DNA of 7,636 nucleotides from contig CAMFIX010000131.1 in NCBI GenBank assembly GCA_945952425.1, positions 1 to 7,636 on the forward strand. Reading direction: 5' to 3'. The position numbers and the translations under genes were made by a program. The DNA comes from an uncultured Pseudorhodobacter sp. GTDB taxonomy: Bacteria > Pseudomonadota > Alphaproteobacteria > Rhodobacterales > Rhodobacteraceae. The notes beneath the pieces were generated by a model. That model was given only the letters and a program-made list of their open reading frames with translations, was not told the origin of the DNA and did no database searches. Shown piece by piece: positions 1-5,947 of the stretch (position 1 is its first letter; each line of letters begins with the position of its first letter).

Positions 1-46
1 GGTTACCTGGCGCCGCCCGAAGCATGGAAAACGCCGCATTATCCGT

Positions 47-51
47 GATTC
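47..51. promoter_or_regulatory. GANTC (CcrM-type) site overlapping the -10 element
   Basis: GATTC on the plus strand, GAATC on the minus strand, sharing four bases with the TAGAAT -10 hexamer of the putative ftsZ promoter. CcrM methylates GANTC in alphaproteobacteria, and GcrA acts with sigma-70 at methylated promoters in Caulobacter, where ftsZ is a known target. GANTC also occurs by chance elsewhere in this window. Confidence 0.4.
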
Positions 52-76
52 TACCGAATGCGCCCGGCAAGGTCAC
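48..76 (-). promoter_or_regulatory. sigma-70-type promoter, probably for ftsZ
   Basis: On the minus strand GTGACC (76-71) and TAGAAT (53-48) are separated by 17 nt, matching TTGACA/TATAAT at 4 and 5 of 6 positions. Transcription would start near position 41 and run off the left edge. The next gene in the dcw order is ftsZ, which often has its own promoter after ftsA. The target gene is not visible, so it is inferred. Confidence 0.5.
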
Positions 77-92
77 GAAAAAACATCACACG

Positions 93-109
93 CCCCACAA
101 AATATGGGG
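93..109. promoter_or_regulatory. 17-bp near-palindrome upstream of the putative ftsZ promoter
   Basis: CCCCACAAAATATGGGG: 5-bp perfect outer arms, extended to 7 bp with one mismatch. It is centred at 101, about 25 bp upstream of the -35 element, a typical place for a dimeric regulator. On the minus strand a TTTTTT run begins 9 nt after it, so a weak terminator for the ftsA transcript is the alternative. I cannot name a matching regulator. Confidence 0.35.
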
Positions 110-121
110 ATTGACGCCGAT

Positions 122-126
122 GATTC
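122..126. promoter_or_regulatory. second GANTC site in the ftsA-ftsZ spacer
   Basis: A second GATTC lies 75 bp from the one at the -10 element, in the same 160-bp spacer. It is too far upstream of the promoter to act like the -10 site, and its role, if any, is unknown. Confidence 0.25.
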
Positions 127-160
127 CGCGCCATTTCGAGCGAGATACCGCCTGTGGGGG

Positions 161-1495
161 TTACCAGTTGTCCTTGAACCATTTGAGCGCCCGCTTCAAA
201 GACCGCGCCGGGTAGCGTTCCGAGGGGATGTCGAAGTCCCACCACTCGTCTTGCGGATGCGCCGCAAAGAGACACAGCCCGACGGTGGAAGCAAAGCTCG
301 CCCCCGTCGCCGCCTGCGGCAGGCCCTGCACGCGCAGGGGCCGCCCCATGCGGACGCGCTGGCCGAGGATACGGCTCGCGAGCCCGTCCAGCCCCGGAAT
401 CTGGCTCGCGCCGCCGGTCAGGACGATCTGCTGGCTGGGCAGGCTTTCGAACCCCGCGCCCTCCAGCCGCTCGGCCACCTGCTCCAGGATTTCCTCGACC
501 CGCGGCCGGATGATGCCGATGAGTTCGGTGCGGCTGATCTGGCGGCGGTCCTTCTCCCAATCGCCGCTATCCCCGCCGATCTCGATCATCTCGCGGTCGT
601 CCATGCTGGTGGCATGCACCCCGCCGTGCTTGGTCTTCAGGCGTTCGGCCACCGCGAAAGGCACCTGCAGGCCCTGGGCGATATCGGAGGTCACATGATC
701 GCCGCCCAGACGCACCGAATCCGTAAAGATCATGTGCTTCTTCCAGAAGAAGCTGATGCCGGTCGACCCGCCCCCCATGTCGATACAGGCCGAGCCCAAT
801 TCCCGCTCGTCCTCCACCAAGGCCGAAATCCCCGAGACATAGGCGGACGACGCAATCCCCGCCAATTCCAGGTCGCAGCGCTTGATGCAATGAAGCAGGT
901 TCTGCACCACATCGCCATCGACCGACAGAAGATGCATGTCGCAGGCCAGACGGTTGCCGATCTGGTCGCGCGGATCGCCCAAGCCCGAGCGATGGTCCAG
1001 AGCGAAGTTCACCGGCTGGGCATGGACGACCGCCCTGCCCTCGCCGATGTCGGGCATGTCGCAGGCGGCCAGCACGCGGCCGACGTCGCTGTCCTTGACC
1101 GCGCCGTCTTCCAACTGGATCTCGCCCGCCAGCCCATAGCTGCGGGGTTCCCCGCCACTGAAGCAGGCGATGCAATGATCGACCCGCACATTGGCCATCT
1201 TCTGCGCCGCCTGAACGGCGGTGCGGATCGCGCGTTCCGTCTCGTTCATCGCGGAGATCTCGCCAAAGCGCACCCCGCGCGACTTGGTGGTCGCCGCCCC
1301 GATCACCCGGAAATTCGACTGCCCCGCCATGGACCCCACGCCATCGCCCTCGGCCTGCTCTTCCAGCCCGTCGAAGCGCAGGATCAGGCAGGCGATCTTG
1401 CTGGTTCCCACATCCAGGATCGCCACTACCCCGCGCTGCAGGGCGGCACGGCGCATGTTCCGCATGGCGCGTTGGGCCTGGTAAAGATCGGTCAT
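161..1495 (-). CDS. ftsA: cell division protein FtsA (actin-like)
   Basis: FtsA is an actin-family ATPase that tethers FtsZ filaments to the inner membrane and recruits later divisome proteins. The 444-residue product has the family's usual length. Visible motifs are the phosphate-1 loop (ILDVGTSKI, about 26-34), the phosphate-2 loop (IDMGGGSTGIS, about 238-248) and the adenosine motif (VLTGGASQIPGL, about 358-369). The C-terminal end, about 431-444 (RSLKRALKWFKDNW), is a basic amphipathic helix typical of the FtsA membrane-targeting sequence, so the gene is complete to its TAA stop. About 22 residues precede the first motif. The ATG lies inside the end of ftsQ with a 4-nt ATGA overlap, and a GGAG sits 8 nt upstream, indicating translational coupling. 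It is the last gene of the operon before the expected ftsZ. Identity is seen directly from motifs and context. Confidence 0.97.
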   Translation of the reverse strand: MTDLYQAQRAMRNMRRAALQRGVVAILDVGTSKIACLILRFDGLEEQAEGDGVGSMAGQSNFRVIGAATTKSRGVRFGEISAMNETERAIRTAVQAAQKMANVRVDHCIACFSGGEPRSYGLAGEIQLEDGAVKDSDVGRVLAACDMPDIGEGRAVVHAQPVNFALDHRSGLGDPRDQIGNRLACDMHLLSVDGDVVQNLLHCIKRCDLELAGIASSAYVSGISALVEDERELGSACIDMGGGSTGISFFWKKHMIFTDSVRLGGDHVTSDIAQGLQVPFAVAERLKTKHGGVHATSMDDREMIEIGGDSGDWEKDRRQISRTELIGIIRPRVEEILEQVAERLEGAGFESLPSQQIVLTGGASQIPGLDGLASRILGQRVRMGRPLRVQGLPQAATGASFASTVGLCLFAAHPQDEWWDFDIPSERYPARSLKRALKWFKDNW

Positions 1496-2376
1496 TGCTG
1501 GGGCTCCGGTGTGGCGATGCCTTGCGAGGTCCGCAGGGCTTCGAGGGCATGGGGGGTCAGGCGCAGCACCGGGCGGTCGGGGTTGCGCATGTCGACGGCG
1601 GAAAGATCGCGCGAGAGGATGTCTTCGGCATGATCCAGCGTCGCCAGCGCCTGCACGGCCGAAACCGGGTCATGGGCGGGCAGAAGGATGCGCTGGTCGC
1701 GGTCCAGGACGATATCCCAACGCCGGTCCGAGATGCGGACAAGGCCGCGGATGCGCTTGCCCCAGGGGGCGGCGGCGAGGATGGCGGCAGCCTCGGGGAT
1801 CGCCTCTTCGGCGCCCTCGCCCGCCACCAAAGGCAGGTCGGCGCGGTCGTTGCGCTCGGCCAGGCCCGCGATCCGGTGGCCGGTGGCATCCAGCATCATC
1901 AGCCCCGCGTCGCTGCGCCAGACCCAGGCGGGGGTGCGCTCGGTGATCTGCAGCTCCAGCACATTGCCGGCACCCAGGCGCACCACGGCGGTCTGCACCG
2001 CATCCAGCCGCTCGGCAGCTTGCCGGATCGCGTCGAGGTCGAGGTCCAGCGAGCTTTGCGGCAGCCGCAGCGCCAGCCGCGCGCGGACCGCATCGGCCAG
2101 CTCGGGCGAGGCGCCGGTGATCGACAGAAGCTTCACCATGAACATCGGCCGTTCCGCGACCGAATTGCGCATCGCCCCCAGCATCGCCGCCGCATTCTCG
2201 CGCCGCACGCTGTCGGCGAGGTAAATGCCCGCCACCAGCACGACCAGGAAGACCGGCAGGCCGATGCGCAAGGCCACGCGGAACAGCGGCGTCAGCCACA
2301 GGCGCTGCAGCCGGTAGGTCAGCCGCGAGGGCGCGGGGTCGCGGCGCAAGGGGATGGCGCGGCCTAGCGATTGCAC
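1492..2376 (-). CDS. ftsQ: cell division protein FtsQ
   Basis: FtsQ is a bitopic inner-membrane divisome protein that, in the characterised systems, links early and late division proteins through its periplasmic POTRA and beta domains. With the GTG start chosen here it has 294 residues: a basic cytoplasmic tail (1-32, with RRDPAPSR near 11-18), one membrane segment (about 33-53), a POTRA-like domain (about 78-149, ending ITERTPAWVWR) and a C-terminal beta domain. The start is a judgement. The in-frame ATG at 2403 would overlap ddl by 40 nt and has no clear ribosome binding site, whereas GTG at 2376 has GGAGG 7 nt upstream and overlaps ddl by only 13 nt. The downstream end overlaps ftsA by 4 nt. 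Sequence conservation in this family is low, so the assignment rests on topology, the POTRA pattern and its position between ddl and ftsA. Confidence 0.93.
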   Translation of the reverse strand: MQSLGRAIPLRRDPAPSRLTYRLQRLWLTPLFRVALRIGLPVFLVVLVAGIYLADSVRRENAAAMLGAMRNSVAERPMFMVKLLSITGASPELADAVRARLALRLPQSSLDLDLDAIRQAAERLDAVQTAVVRLGAGNVLELQITERTPAWVWRSDAGLMMLDATGHRIAGLAERNDRADLPLVAGEGAEEAIPEAAAILAAAPWGKRIRGLVRISDRRWDIVLDRDQRILLPAHDPVSAVQALATLDHAEDILSRDLSAVDMRNPDRPVLRLTPHALEALRTSQGIATPEPQQ

Positions 2377-3278
2377 GAGGCATCCTCCACCAGCCAGGCG
2401 CAAAGCGCGGGGAAGGAGATACCGACATGCGCCGCCTGCTCGGGCGCCAGCGAGGTCGGCGTCATGCCGGGCTGGGTGTTGGTCTCCAAAAGGATCAGGC
2501 CCTGCAGACCGCGGGCCTCGTCCCAGCGGAAATCGGTGCGGGACAGCCCCCGGCAGCCCAAAGCCCGGTGCGCGCGCAACGCATAGTCGCGGCAGGCGGC
2601 CTCGATCTCGGCCGGGATGACCGCCGGGATCACATGGGTCGAGCCGCCCGGCGCATATTTCGCATCGTAGTCATACCAGCCCTTGGTCAGGATGTCGGTC
2701 ACCGCCAAGGCCCGGTCGCCCAGGACCGCCACCGTCAGCTCGCGCCCCGGGGCATAGGTTTCCACCATGACCTCGGCGGGCATCGTCTCGGCCAGACGCG
2801 GCGCGTTGGAGCCCGGCTGGACGATATAGACGCCGACCGACGACCCCTCGTTGTTGGGCTTCACCACATAGGGCGGGGCCAGGACATGGCCCGCTTCGAC
2901 CTCTTCGCGCGTGGCGATCACCGAGACGACCGTGGGCAGCCCCGCCGCCGCATAGGCCGCCTTGGCTGCCGTCTTGTCCATCGCCAGAGCCGAGGCCCGG
3001 ACGCCGGAATGCGTATAGGGCACGCCCAGCCATTCCAACAGCCCCTGGACGCAGCCATCCTCGCCCCAGCGGCCATGCAAGGCATTGAAAACGCAGAGAG
3101 GTTTCAGGTCGGACAAACGCGCGGGCAAATCCCGGCCGGCGTCGATCTCGACGACGTCATACCCCGCCTCCCGCAGCGCCTGGGCGCATTGCGCCCCCGA
3201 TGACAAGGAAACCTCGCGCTCGGCCGAGGGTCCGCCCATCAATACCGCCACGGGCCCCGCTTTCGCGCTTCCCGCCAT
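2364..3278 (-). CDS. ddl: D-alanine--D-alanine ligase
   Basis: Ddl is a cytoplasmic ATP-grasp ligase that joins two D-alanines, giving the dipeptide that MurF adds to the peptidoglycan precursor. The product has 304 residues, normal for the DdlB type. Visible motifs in order are GGPSAERE (15-22, first D-Ala site with the catalytic Glu), HGRWGEDG (68-75), PYTHSG (87-92), MDK (100-102), KPNNEGSSVGV (140-150, ATP-grasp loop with the Ser of the omega-loop region), YDYDAKY (202-208) and ETNTQPGMTPTSL (265-277, Mg2+ and D-Ala binding). No key residue appears to be missing. The ATG at 3278 follows murB by 27 nt with only a weak purine-rich ribosome binding site, and its TAG stop lies 13 nt inside ftsQ. 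It is cotranscribed with murB and ftsQ by arrangement. Confidence 0.97.
   Translation of the reverse strand: MAGSAKAGPVAVLMGGPSAEREVSLSSGAQCAQALREAGYDVVEIDAGRDLPARLSDLKPLCVFNALHGRWGEDGCVQGLLEWLGVPYTHSGVRASALAMDKTAAKAAYAAAGLPTVVSVIATREEVEAGHVLAPPYVVKPNNEGSSVGVYIVQPGSNAPRLAETMPAEVMVETYAPGRELTVAVLGDRALAVTDILTKGWYDYDAKYAPGGSTHVIPAVIPAEIEAACRDYALRAHRALGCRGLSRTDFRWDEARGLQGLILLETNTQPGMTPTSLAPEQAAHVGISFPALCAWLVEDASCNR
2384..2388 (-). promoter_or_regulatory. ribosome binding site that decides the ftsQ start
   Basis: The minus strand reads GGAGG followed by 7 nt and then GTG at 2376. This Shine-Dalgarno sequence lies within the last codons of ddl. It supports the GTG over the in-frame ATG 27 nt upstream. 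Confidence 0.75.
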
Positions 3279-3305
3279 TTGCCTGCCTCATCCGGTCTTT
3301 GCCGG

Positions 3306-4232
3306 TTATTCGTGCGCGGGTTCTCCGACCCGCATGATTTCCCACTCTAGCGTGATCCCGCTGCTTTGGAAAACCCTATTTCGGACCTCTTCCCCCAGTT
3401 TTTCAAGGTCATCGGCGGAAGCCCCCCCGGCGTTGATCAGGAAGTTGGAATGCATGGTCGACATCTGGGCGCCCCCGATGCGCGCGCCCCGCATCCCCGC
3501 TTCGTCGATCAGCTTCCAGGCCTTCAGCTCATGCGTGTCATCCGCCCGCCCCGTCGAGGAGAACCCGGCCGGGTTGCGGAAGGTGCTGCCCGCCGACCGC
3601 TCCTTGGTGGGCTGCGAGGCGTCGCGCTTGGCGATCTGATCCTCCATCCGGGCATCGAGCGCGGCAGGCTCGCCCAGGGCGCCGCGAAAGGTGGCGCTGA
3701 CGATCACATGGCCCTCTGGCAGGGCGGACTGCCGATAGGCCAGCCCCAAAGCCTCCGCCGGGATGGTCACGACCTCGCCGGCCCGGGTCACCGCCCGGAT
3801 GTCTACCAGGTGATCCTTGACGTAAGAGCCATAGCACCCCGCATTCATCCGGACCGCCCCGCCAATCGAGCCCGGGATGGTGCGCAGGAAGGTCAGGTCC
3901 ACCCCCGCCTCCGCCGCCTTCCGCGCCACATGCGCATCCAGCGCCGCCGCCCCGGCGATCACCCGGTCGCCCTCCACAGCAATCCCGTTGAACCCCCGCC
4001 CCAGCCGGATGACGACGCCCTTCATCCCGCCATCCCGCACGATCAGGTTCGACCCCACCCCCATCGGAAAGACGGGGATGTCGCTTGGCAGCGCTTTCAG
4101 GAAATCACAAAGGTCCGCCTCATCCGCCGGCTGAAAGAGCCACTCCGCAGGCCCCCCGACCCTGAGCCAGGTGAGGTCGGACAGGGGGCGATCCGCGGTC
4201 AGCGTGCCACGAACGGGGGGGAGTTGGGACAT
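3306..4232 (-). CDS. murB: UDP-N-acetylenolpyruvoylglucosamine reductase
   Basis: MurB is an FAD-dependent, NADPH-using cytoplasmic enzyme that reduces enolpyruvyl-UDP-GlcNAc to UDP-MurNAc. It has 308 residues. The FAD-binding signatures are TWLRVGGPAEW (21-31), GVGSNLIVRDGG (58-69) and PGSIGGAVRMNAGCYG (120-135). AYRQS (165-169) and SAGSTFRNP (213-221) follow, the latter carrying the catalytic Ser at about 216. AGMRGARIGGAQMSTMHSNF (245-264) precedes the C-terminal LEWE (295-298), where the catalytic Glu is expected. The length and the SAGSTFRNP form fit the shorter type II MurB. The ATG at 4232 has GGAGG 6 nt upstream, but that site is inside a hairpin (see 4239-4255). It heads the murB-ddl-ftsQ-ftsA block; the gene before it is a truncated accessory gene rather than a dcw gene. 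Confidence 0.97.
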   Translation of the reverse strand: MSQLPPVRGTLTADRPLSDLTWLRVGGPAEWLFQPADEADLCDFLKALPSDIPVFPMGVGSNLIVRDGGMKGVVIRLGRGFNGIAVEGDRVIAGAAALDAHVARKAAEAGVDLTFLRTIPGSIGGAVRMNAGCYGSYVKDHLVDIRAVTRAGEVVTIPAEALGLAYRQSALPEGHVIVSATFRGALGEPAALDARMEDQIAKRDASQPTKERSAGSTFRNPAGFSSTGRADDTHELKAWKLIDEAGMRGARIGGAQMSTMHSNFLINAGGASADDLEKLGEEVRNRVFQSSGITLEWEIMRVGEPAHE

Positions 4233-4238
4233 GGGGGG
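4215..4238 (+). other. possible G-quadruplex motif at the murB start
   Basis: The plus strand carries runs of 7, 3 and 6 guanines separated by AGTT and ACAT. Splitting the first run gives four G3 tracts with loops of 1, 4 and 4 nt, which fits the usual quadruplex pattern. It overlaps the murB start codon on the template strand. Formation in the cell is not shown by sequence alone. Confidence 0.35.
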
Positions 4239-4255
4239 CCTCCGGGTTGCGGAGG
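4239..4255 (-). promoter_or_regulatory. hairpin covering the murB ribosome binding site
   Basis: The minus strand reads CCTCCG-CAACC-CGGAGG, a perfect 6-bp GC-rich stem with a 5-nt loop. The second arm contains the GGAGG that serves murB, 6 nt before the ATG, so the RNA hairpin would mask the Shine-Dalgarno sequence. The structure is seen directly; a regulatory role is inference. Confidence 0.5.
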
Positions 4256-4264
4256 TCTTATGGC

Positions 4265-4289
4265 GGAAAGGGGGAGAGGGGGGAAGGGG
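4265..4289 (+). repeat. homopurine mirror repeat in the murB leader
   Basis: A 25-nt uninterrupted purine run on the plus strand, poly-pyrimidine on the transcribed-message strand. Positions 4265-4287 read nearly the same in both directions around the G at 4276: arms of 11 nt with a single mismatched pair, 4269 versus 4283. Homopurine mirror repeats of this type can form intramolecular triplex (H-DNA). It lies between the stop of the truncated lipase-like gene and murB. Confidence 0.55.
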
Positions 4290-4667
4290 TCAGAGGCGGC
4301 AACACCCCTGGGCGCGGCACGAGTGTTCGGATGTCAAGACTCTCGGAGTGCCAGCCCCGGCGAGCCAGCCCAGCGTGATATTTCCACCGCCGATTATAGC
4401 GGCCTTGAAAAAGCTCGGGTTGTCCGTGCCACGGTAAGAAATGATCTTGCCATAGGTAGCGTCGTTGTAGGCGACGGCGTAGAAGCCTGCGGCTTGGGCC
4501 GTTGTGCTATTGTTGTCACTGGTGACAGTTGCTGTAGCGATGTGGCTACCGATGCGGCCCAGCCCGTCAATGTCTTCCTTGCCGCCGTCGGCGATACCTG
4601 CGCCATAACCTCGATTGTACGCATCCATTGACAAAATGGCGAGGAACAATTCCTTGGAAATCGACAT
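4290..4667 (-). pseudogene. truncated N-terminal stump of a class-3-lipase-like protein
   Basis: The 125-residue product begins with a pattern I recognise from alphaproteobacterial lipase-like proteins (SKELFLAILSMDAYNRGYG, about 4-22). It continues with GFYAVAYND (61-69) and ISYRGTDN (76-83). The RGT stretch resembles the N-terminal strand motif of class 3 / Mbeg1-like lipases. Such proteins normally run several hundred residues with a GxSxG nucleophile elbow, Asp and His; none of these is present. Family-like sequence seems to stop near GWLAGAG (about 100-106), and the last 19 or so residues look unrelated, so a deletion or recombination joint probably lies near position 4345. The ATG has GAGG 7 nt upstream and starts one base after the stop of the lipoprotein gene, so the two are translationally coupled. 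Enzymatic activity is unlikely. The family assignment is from pattern recognition without a search. Confidence 0.6.
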
Positions 4668-4668
4668 A

Positions 4669-5361
4669 TTAAGGCCTCACAATATCCCAACGAGTTAAAT
4701 CATTTGCCAGCCTATTGGTGGCGCTTATGCTGCTGATTTTCGTCCCATCCAACATCCCGCCCCCGATGCCGGCGAGCCAACTCAATAAATTATCCACCTT
4801 CCCTTCCGTCACCGGCTCCTCCGTCACCTCCAGCGTCACAGCCTTCAGGCGCACCCCCGGCCCGAAGCTGGCGGCAAGAGCGCCCGGGTCCACTTGGCTC
4901 ACGCTTTTCGGGTCGGCGATGTTGGCAAAGGTCACCATCAGGGGCAGGCACTCTGATGGCACTGGCACCGCAGGCTGCCCGACCATCTTCGGAATCTCCT
5001 TGAGCCAATCGCCCCGGCGCATGTTGCCCGGCTGAGGGGCCCAGGGTCCGGCCCATTGCAACGCCGCCCCCGCGGCGCAGGCGTAGCGTTCCTCCGTGCC
5101 GCCCAGCAGGGCAAAGAGGTATTTCCCCGGAGCGACCTCGACCACCGTCGCCTCGCCGGTGTAGCCATAGTCAACTTCGTTGCCGGACATCGCCTGCTTG
5201 CCGAAAAGTGCCCGGACCTCGGTCACGGAGGCACCCTCCCGATCGCCAGCTGGGGTCTCCACCACCACAGTCAATTTCTGGCGCCATTCGTGCTCCACCC
5301 GACAGCCTGCCAAAGCCGTCAGCGAAAGGAGAAGCGGGAGGACAGTGAGTCGATAGCTCAT
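4669..5361 (-). CDS. uncharacterised outer-membrane-type lipoprotein
   Basis: The 230-residue product starts with a short signal peptide and a lipobox, LAGC at 17-20, so Cys20 should be lipidated. Residue 21 is Arg, not Asp, which in the enterobacterial Lol rule favours the outer membrane. Two further cysteines (about 95 and 138) could pair. The mature part has a beta-rich N-terminal half (EHEWRQKLTVVVETPAG, 23-39; GKYLFALLGG, 79-88) and a segment (LMVTFANIADPKSVSQVDPG, 141-160, then FGPGVRLKAVTLEVTEEPVT to about 185). That second segment resembles an uncharacterised family I have seen annotated as hypothetical in proteobacteria. No enzymatic motif is visible. The start has no strong ribosome binding site. 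It is the first gene of a two-gene cassette with the lipase-like stump, inserted between DUF2484 genes and murB. A partner, chaperone or immunity role for the lipase-like protein is only an inference. Confidence 0.8.
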   Translation of the reverse strand: MSYRLTVLPLLLSLTALAGCRVEHEWRQKLTVVVETPAGDREGASVTEVRALFGKQAMSGNEVDYGYTGEATVVEVAPGKYLFALLGGTEERYACAAGAALQWAGPWAPQPGNMRRGDWLKEIPKMVGQPAVPVPSECLPLMVTFANIADPKSVSQVDPGALAASFGPGVRLKAVTLEVTEEPVTEGKVDNLLSWLAGIGGGMLDGTKISSISATNRLANDLTRWDIVRP

Positions 5362-5383
5362 TCCGTCAAAACGCAGAAAGAGA

Positions 5384-5400
5384 AATTGCTTTTGGCAATT
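5384..5400 (-). terminator. small hairpin after the DUF2484 genes, possible weak terminator
   Basis: AATTGC and GCAATT form a 6-bp stem around a 5-nt loop, 13 nt after the stop of the second DUF2484 gene and 23 nt before the lipoprotein start. On the transcribed strand it is followed by TTCTCTTTC rather than a pure T run, so termination would be weak. It could equally be an operator for the lipoprotein cassette. The spacer is clearly richer in A and T than its surroundings. Confidence 0.3.
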
Positions 5401-5412
5401 CGCATGCGCATC

Positions 5413-5655
5413 TCACCCCAGCCTCCCCCCCGTCACCCGCCGCAGCCCATAGCGCAGCGGCCAGCGCAATATGCTCCCTGCGGCCAGCGCGAAGCATCCG
5501 ACCGCCAGCACCCCATGTTCCAACCAAAGCCAGGCCCCCAAAGGCGCTCCCACCGCCATCAGCCCATAGGCGGCGCGCCAGTGGTGGTCCCTGGACGGCA
5601 GCATCGCGATGGCATTGGCCAGCACGACCCAGAGGCAGGCGAAAGCCACGCTCAT
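5413..5655 (-). CDS. DUF2484 family small membrane protein (second copy)
   Basis: An 80-residue, very hydrophobic protein with three likely membrane segments (about 3-19, 30-46 and 48-63) and basic ends. It contains the pattern I associate with DUF2484: LWVVLANAIAMLPSR near the N-terminus (8-22) and GSILRWPLRYG near the C-terminus (60-70). The start is set by a 4-nt ATGA overlap with the upstream paralogue. No Shine-Dalgarno sequence precedes it (the bases just upstream read GCGCCTCCC), so translation should depend on reinitiation after the upstream gene. Function is unknown; the position between murC and murB suggests a cell-envelope role, by context only. The gene is too short to stand out inside the longer open frame that contains it. 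Confidence 0.85.
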   Translation of the reverse strand: MSVAFACLWVVLANAIAMLPSRDHHWRAAYGLMAVGAPLGAWLWLEHGVLAVGCFALAAGSILRWPLRYGLRRVTGGRLG

Positions 5656-5918
5656 GGGAGGCGCCGCGGGTCGAAGGTCGGCAGGCCGAGCGCCTTGCGG
5701 CCGAGATGCACCAGGGGTCGGCGGAACATCGACCCGAAGGCGAAGAGGAACAAGCCGCCCCAGACCGGCCCGGCCGCGTGGAACCCCCAGGCGATCAGCA
5801 CGGGTGCGGCGATCAGCAGGGCCAGCCCCGGCACCATCTGCCGCCGCATCGGCAGCATGGCGGTGACACTCGCCCCCAGCACCCAAAGCGCGCCGCAAAG
5901 TATCAGGTGGATCGACAT
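5652..5918 (-). CDS. DUF2484 family small membrane protein (first copy)
   Basis: An 88-residue protein with three likely membrane segments (about 3-22, 30-46 and 52-63) and a basic tail (RRPLVHLGRKALG, 66-78). It aligns along its length with the following gene: ALWVLGASVTAMLPMR matches CLWVVLANAIAMLPSR, and FGSMFRRPL matches AGSILRWPL, so the two are tandem paralogues. The ATG at 5918 was chosen over upstream in-frame codons because AGGGAG lies 6 nt before it, the N-terminus then begins a membrane segment as in the paralogue, and the upstream extension is low-complexity antisense to the SnoaL-like gene. Function is unknown. DUF2484 genes sit between murC and murB in related bacteria as far as I recall, so this part of the order is ancestral. 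Confidence 0.88.
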   Translation of the reverse strand: MSIHLILCGALWVLGASVTAMLPMRRQMVPGLALLIAAPVLIAWGFHAAGPVWGGLFLFAFGSMFRRPLVHLGRKALGLPTFDPRRLP

Positions 5919-5947
5919 GGCACTCTCCCTTCCCCCGGTTGTGTGGC

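Noticed and set aside
104..1633. Long plus-strand open frame (509 codons) antisense to ftsA and the end of ftsQ
   Set aside because: It is a mirror of strong third-position GC bias in ftsA. Its product is His/Arg/Ala/Gln-rich with no recognisable domain, and the minus-strand frame has all FtsA motifs.
1495..2367. Plus-strand open frame (290 codons) antisense to ftsQ
   Set aside because: Low-complexity Arg/Gln/Gly product without domain signs or a ribosome binding site; a shadow of ftsQ.
2427..3203. Plus-strand open frame antisense to ddl
   Set aside because: Arg/Gly/Asp-rich shadow of a gene whose minus frame has all Ddl motifs.
3366..4631. Plus-strand open frame (421 codons) across murB and the lipase-like stump
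   Set aside because: It crosses two unrelated minus-strand genes and is Pro/Arg-rich, as expected for a compositional artefact.
4394..4690. Alternative minus-strand frame over the lipase-like stump
   Set aside because: It is out of frame with the recognisable RGTDN-containing product and shows no domain; not evidence of a frameshifted continuation.
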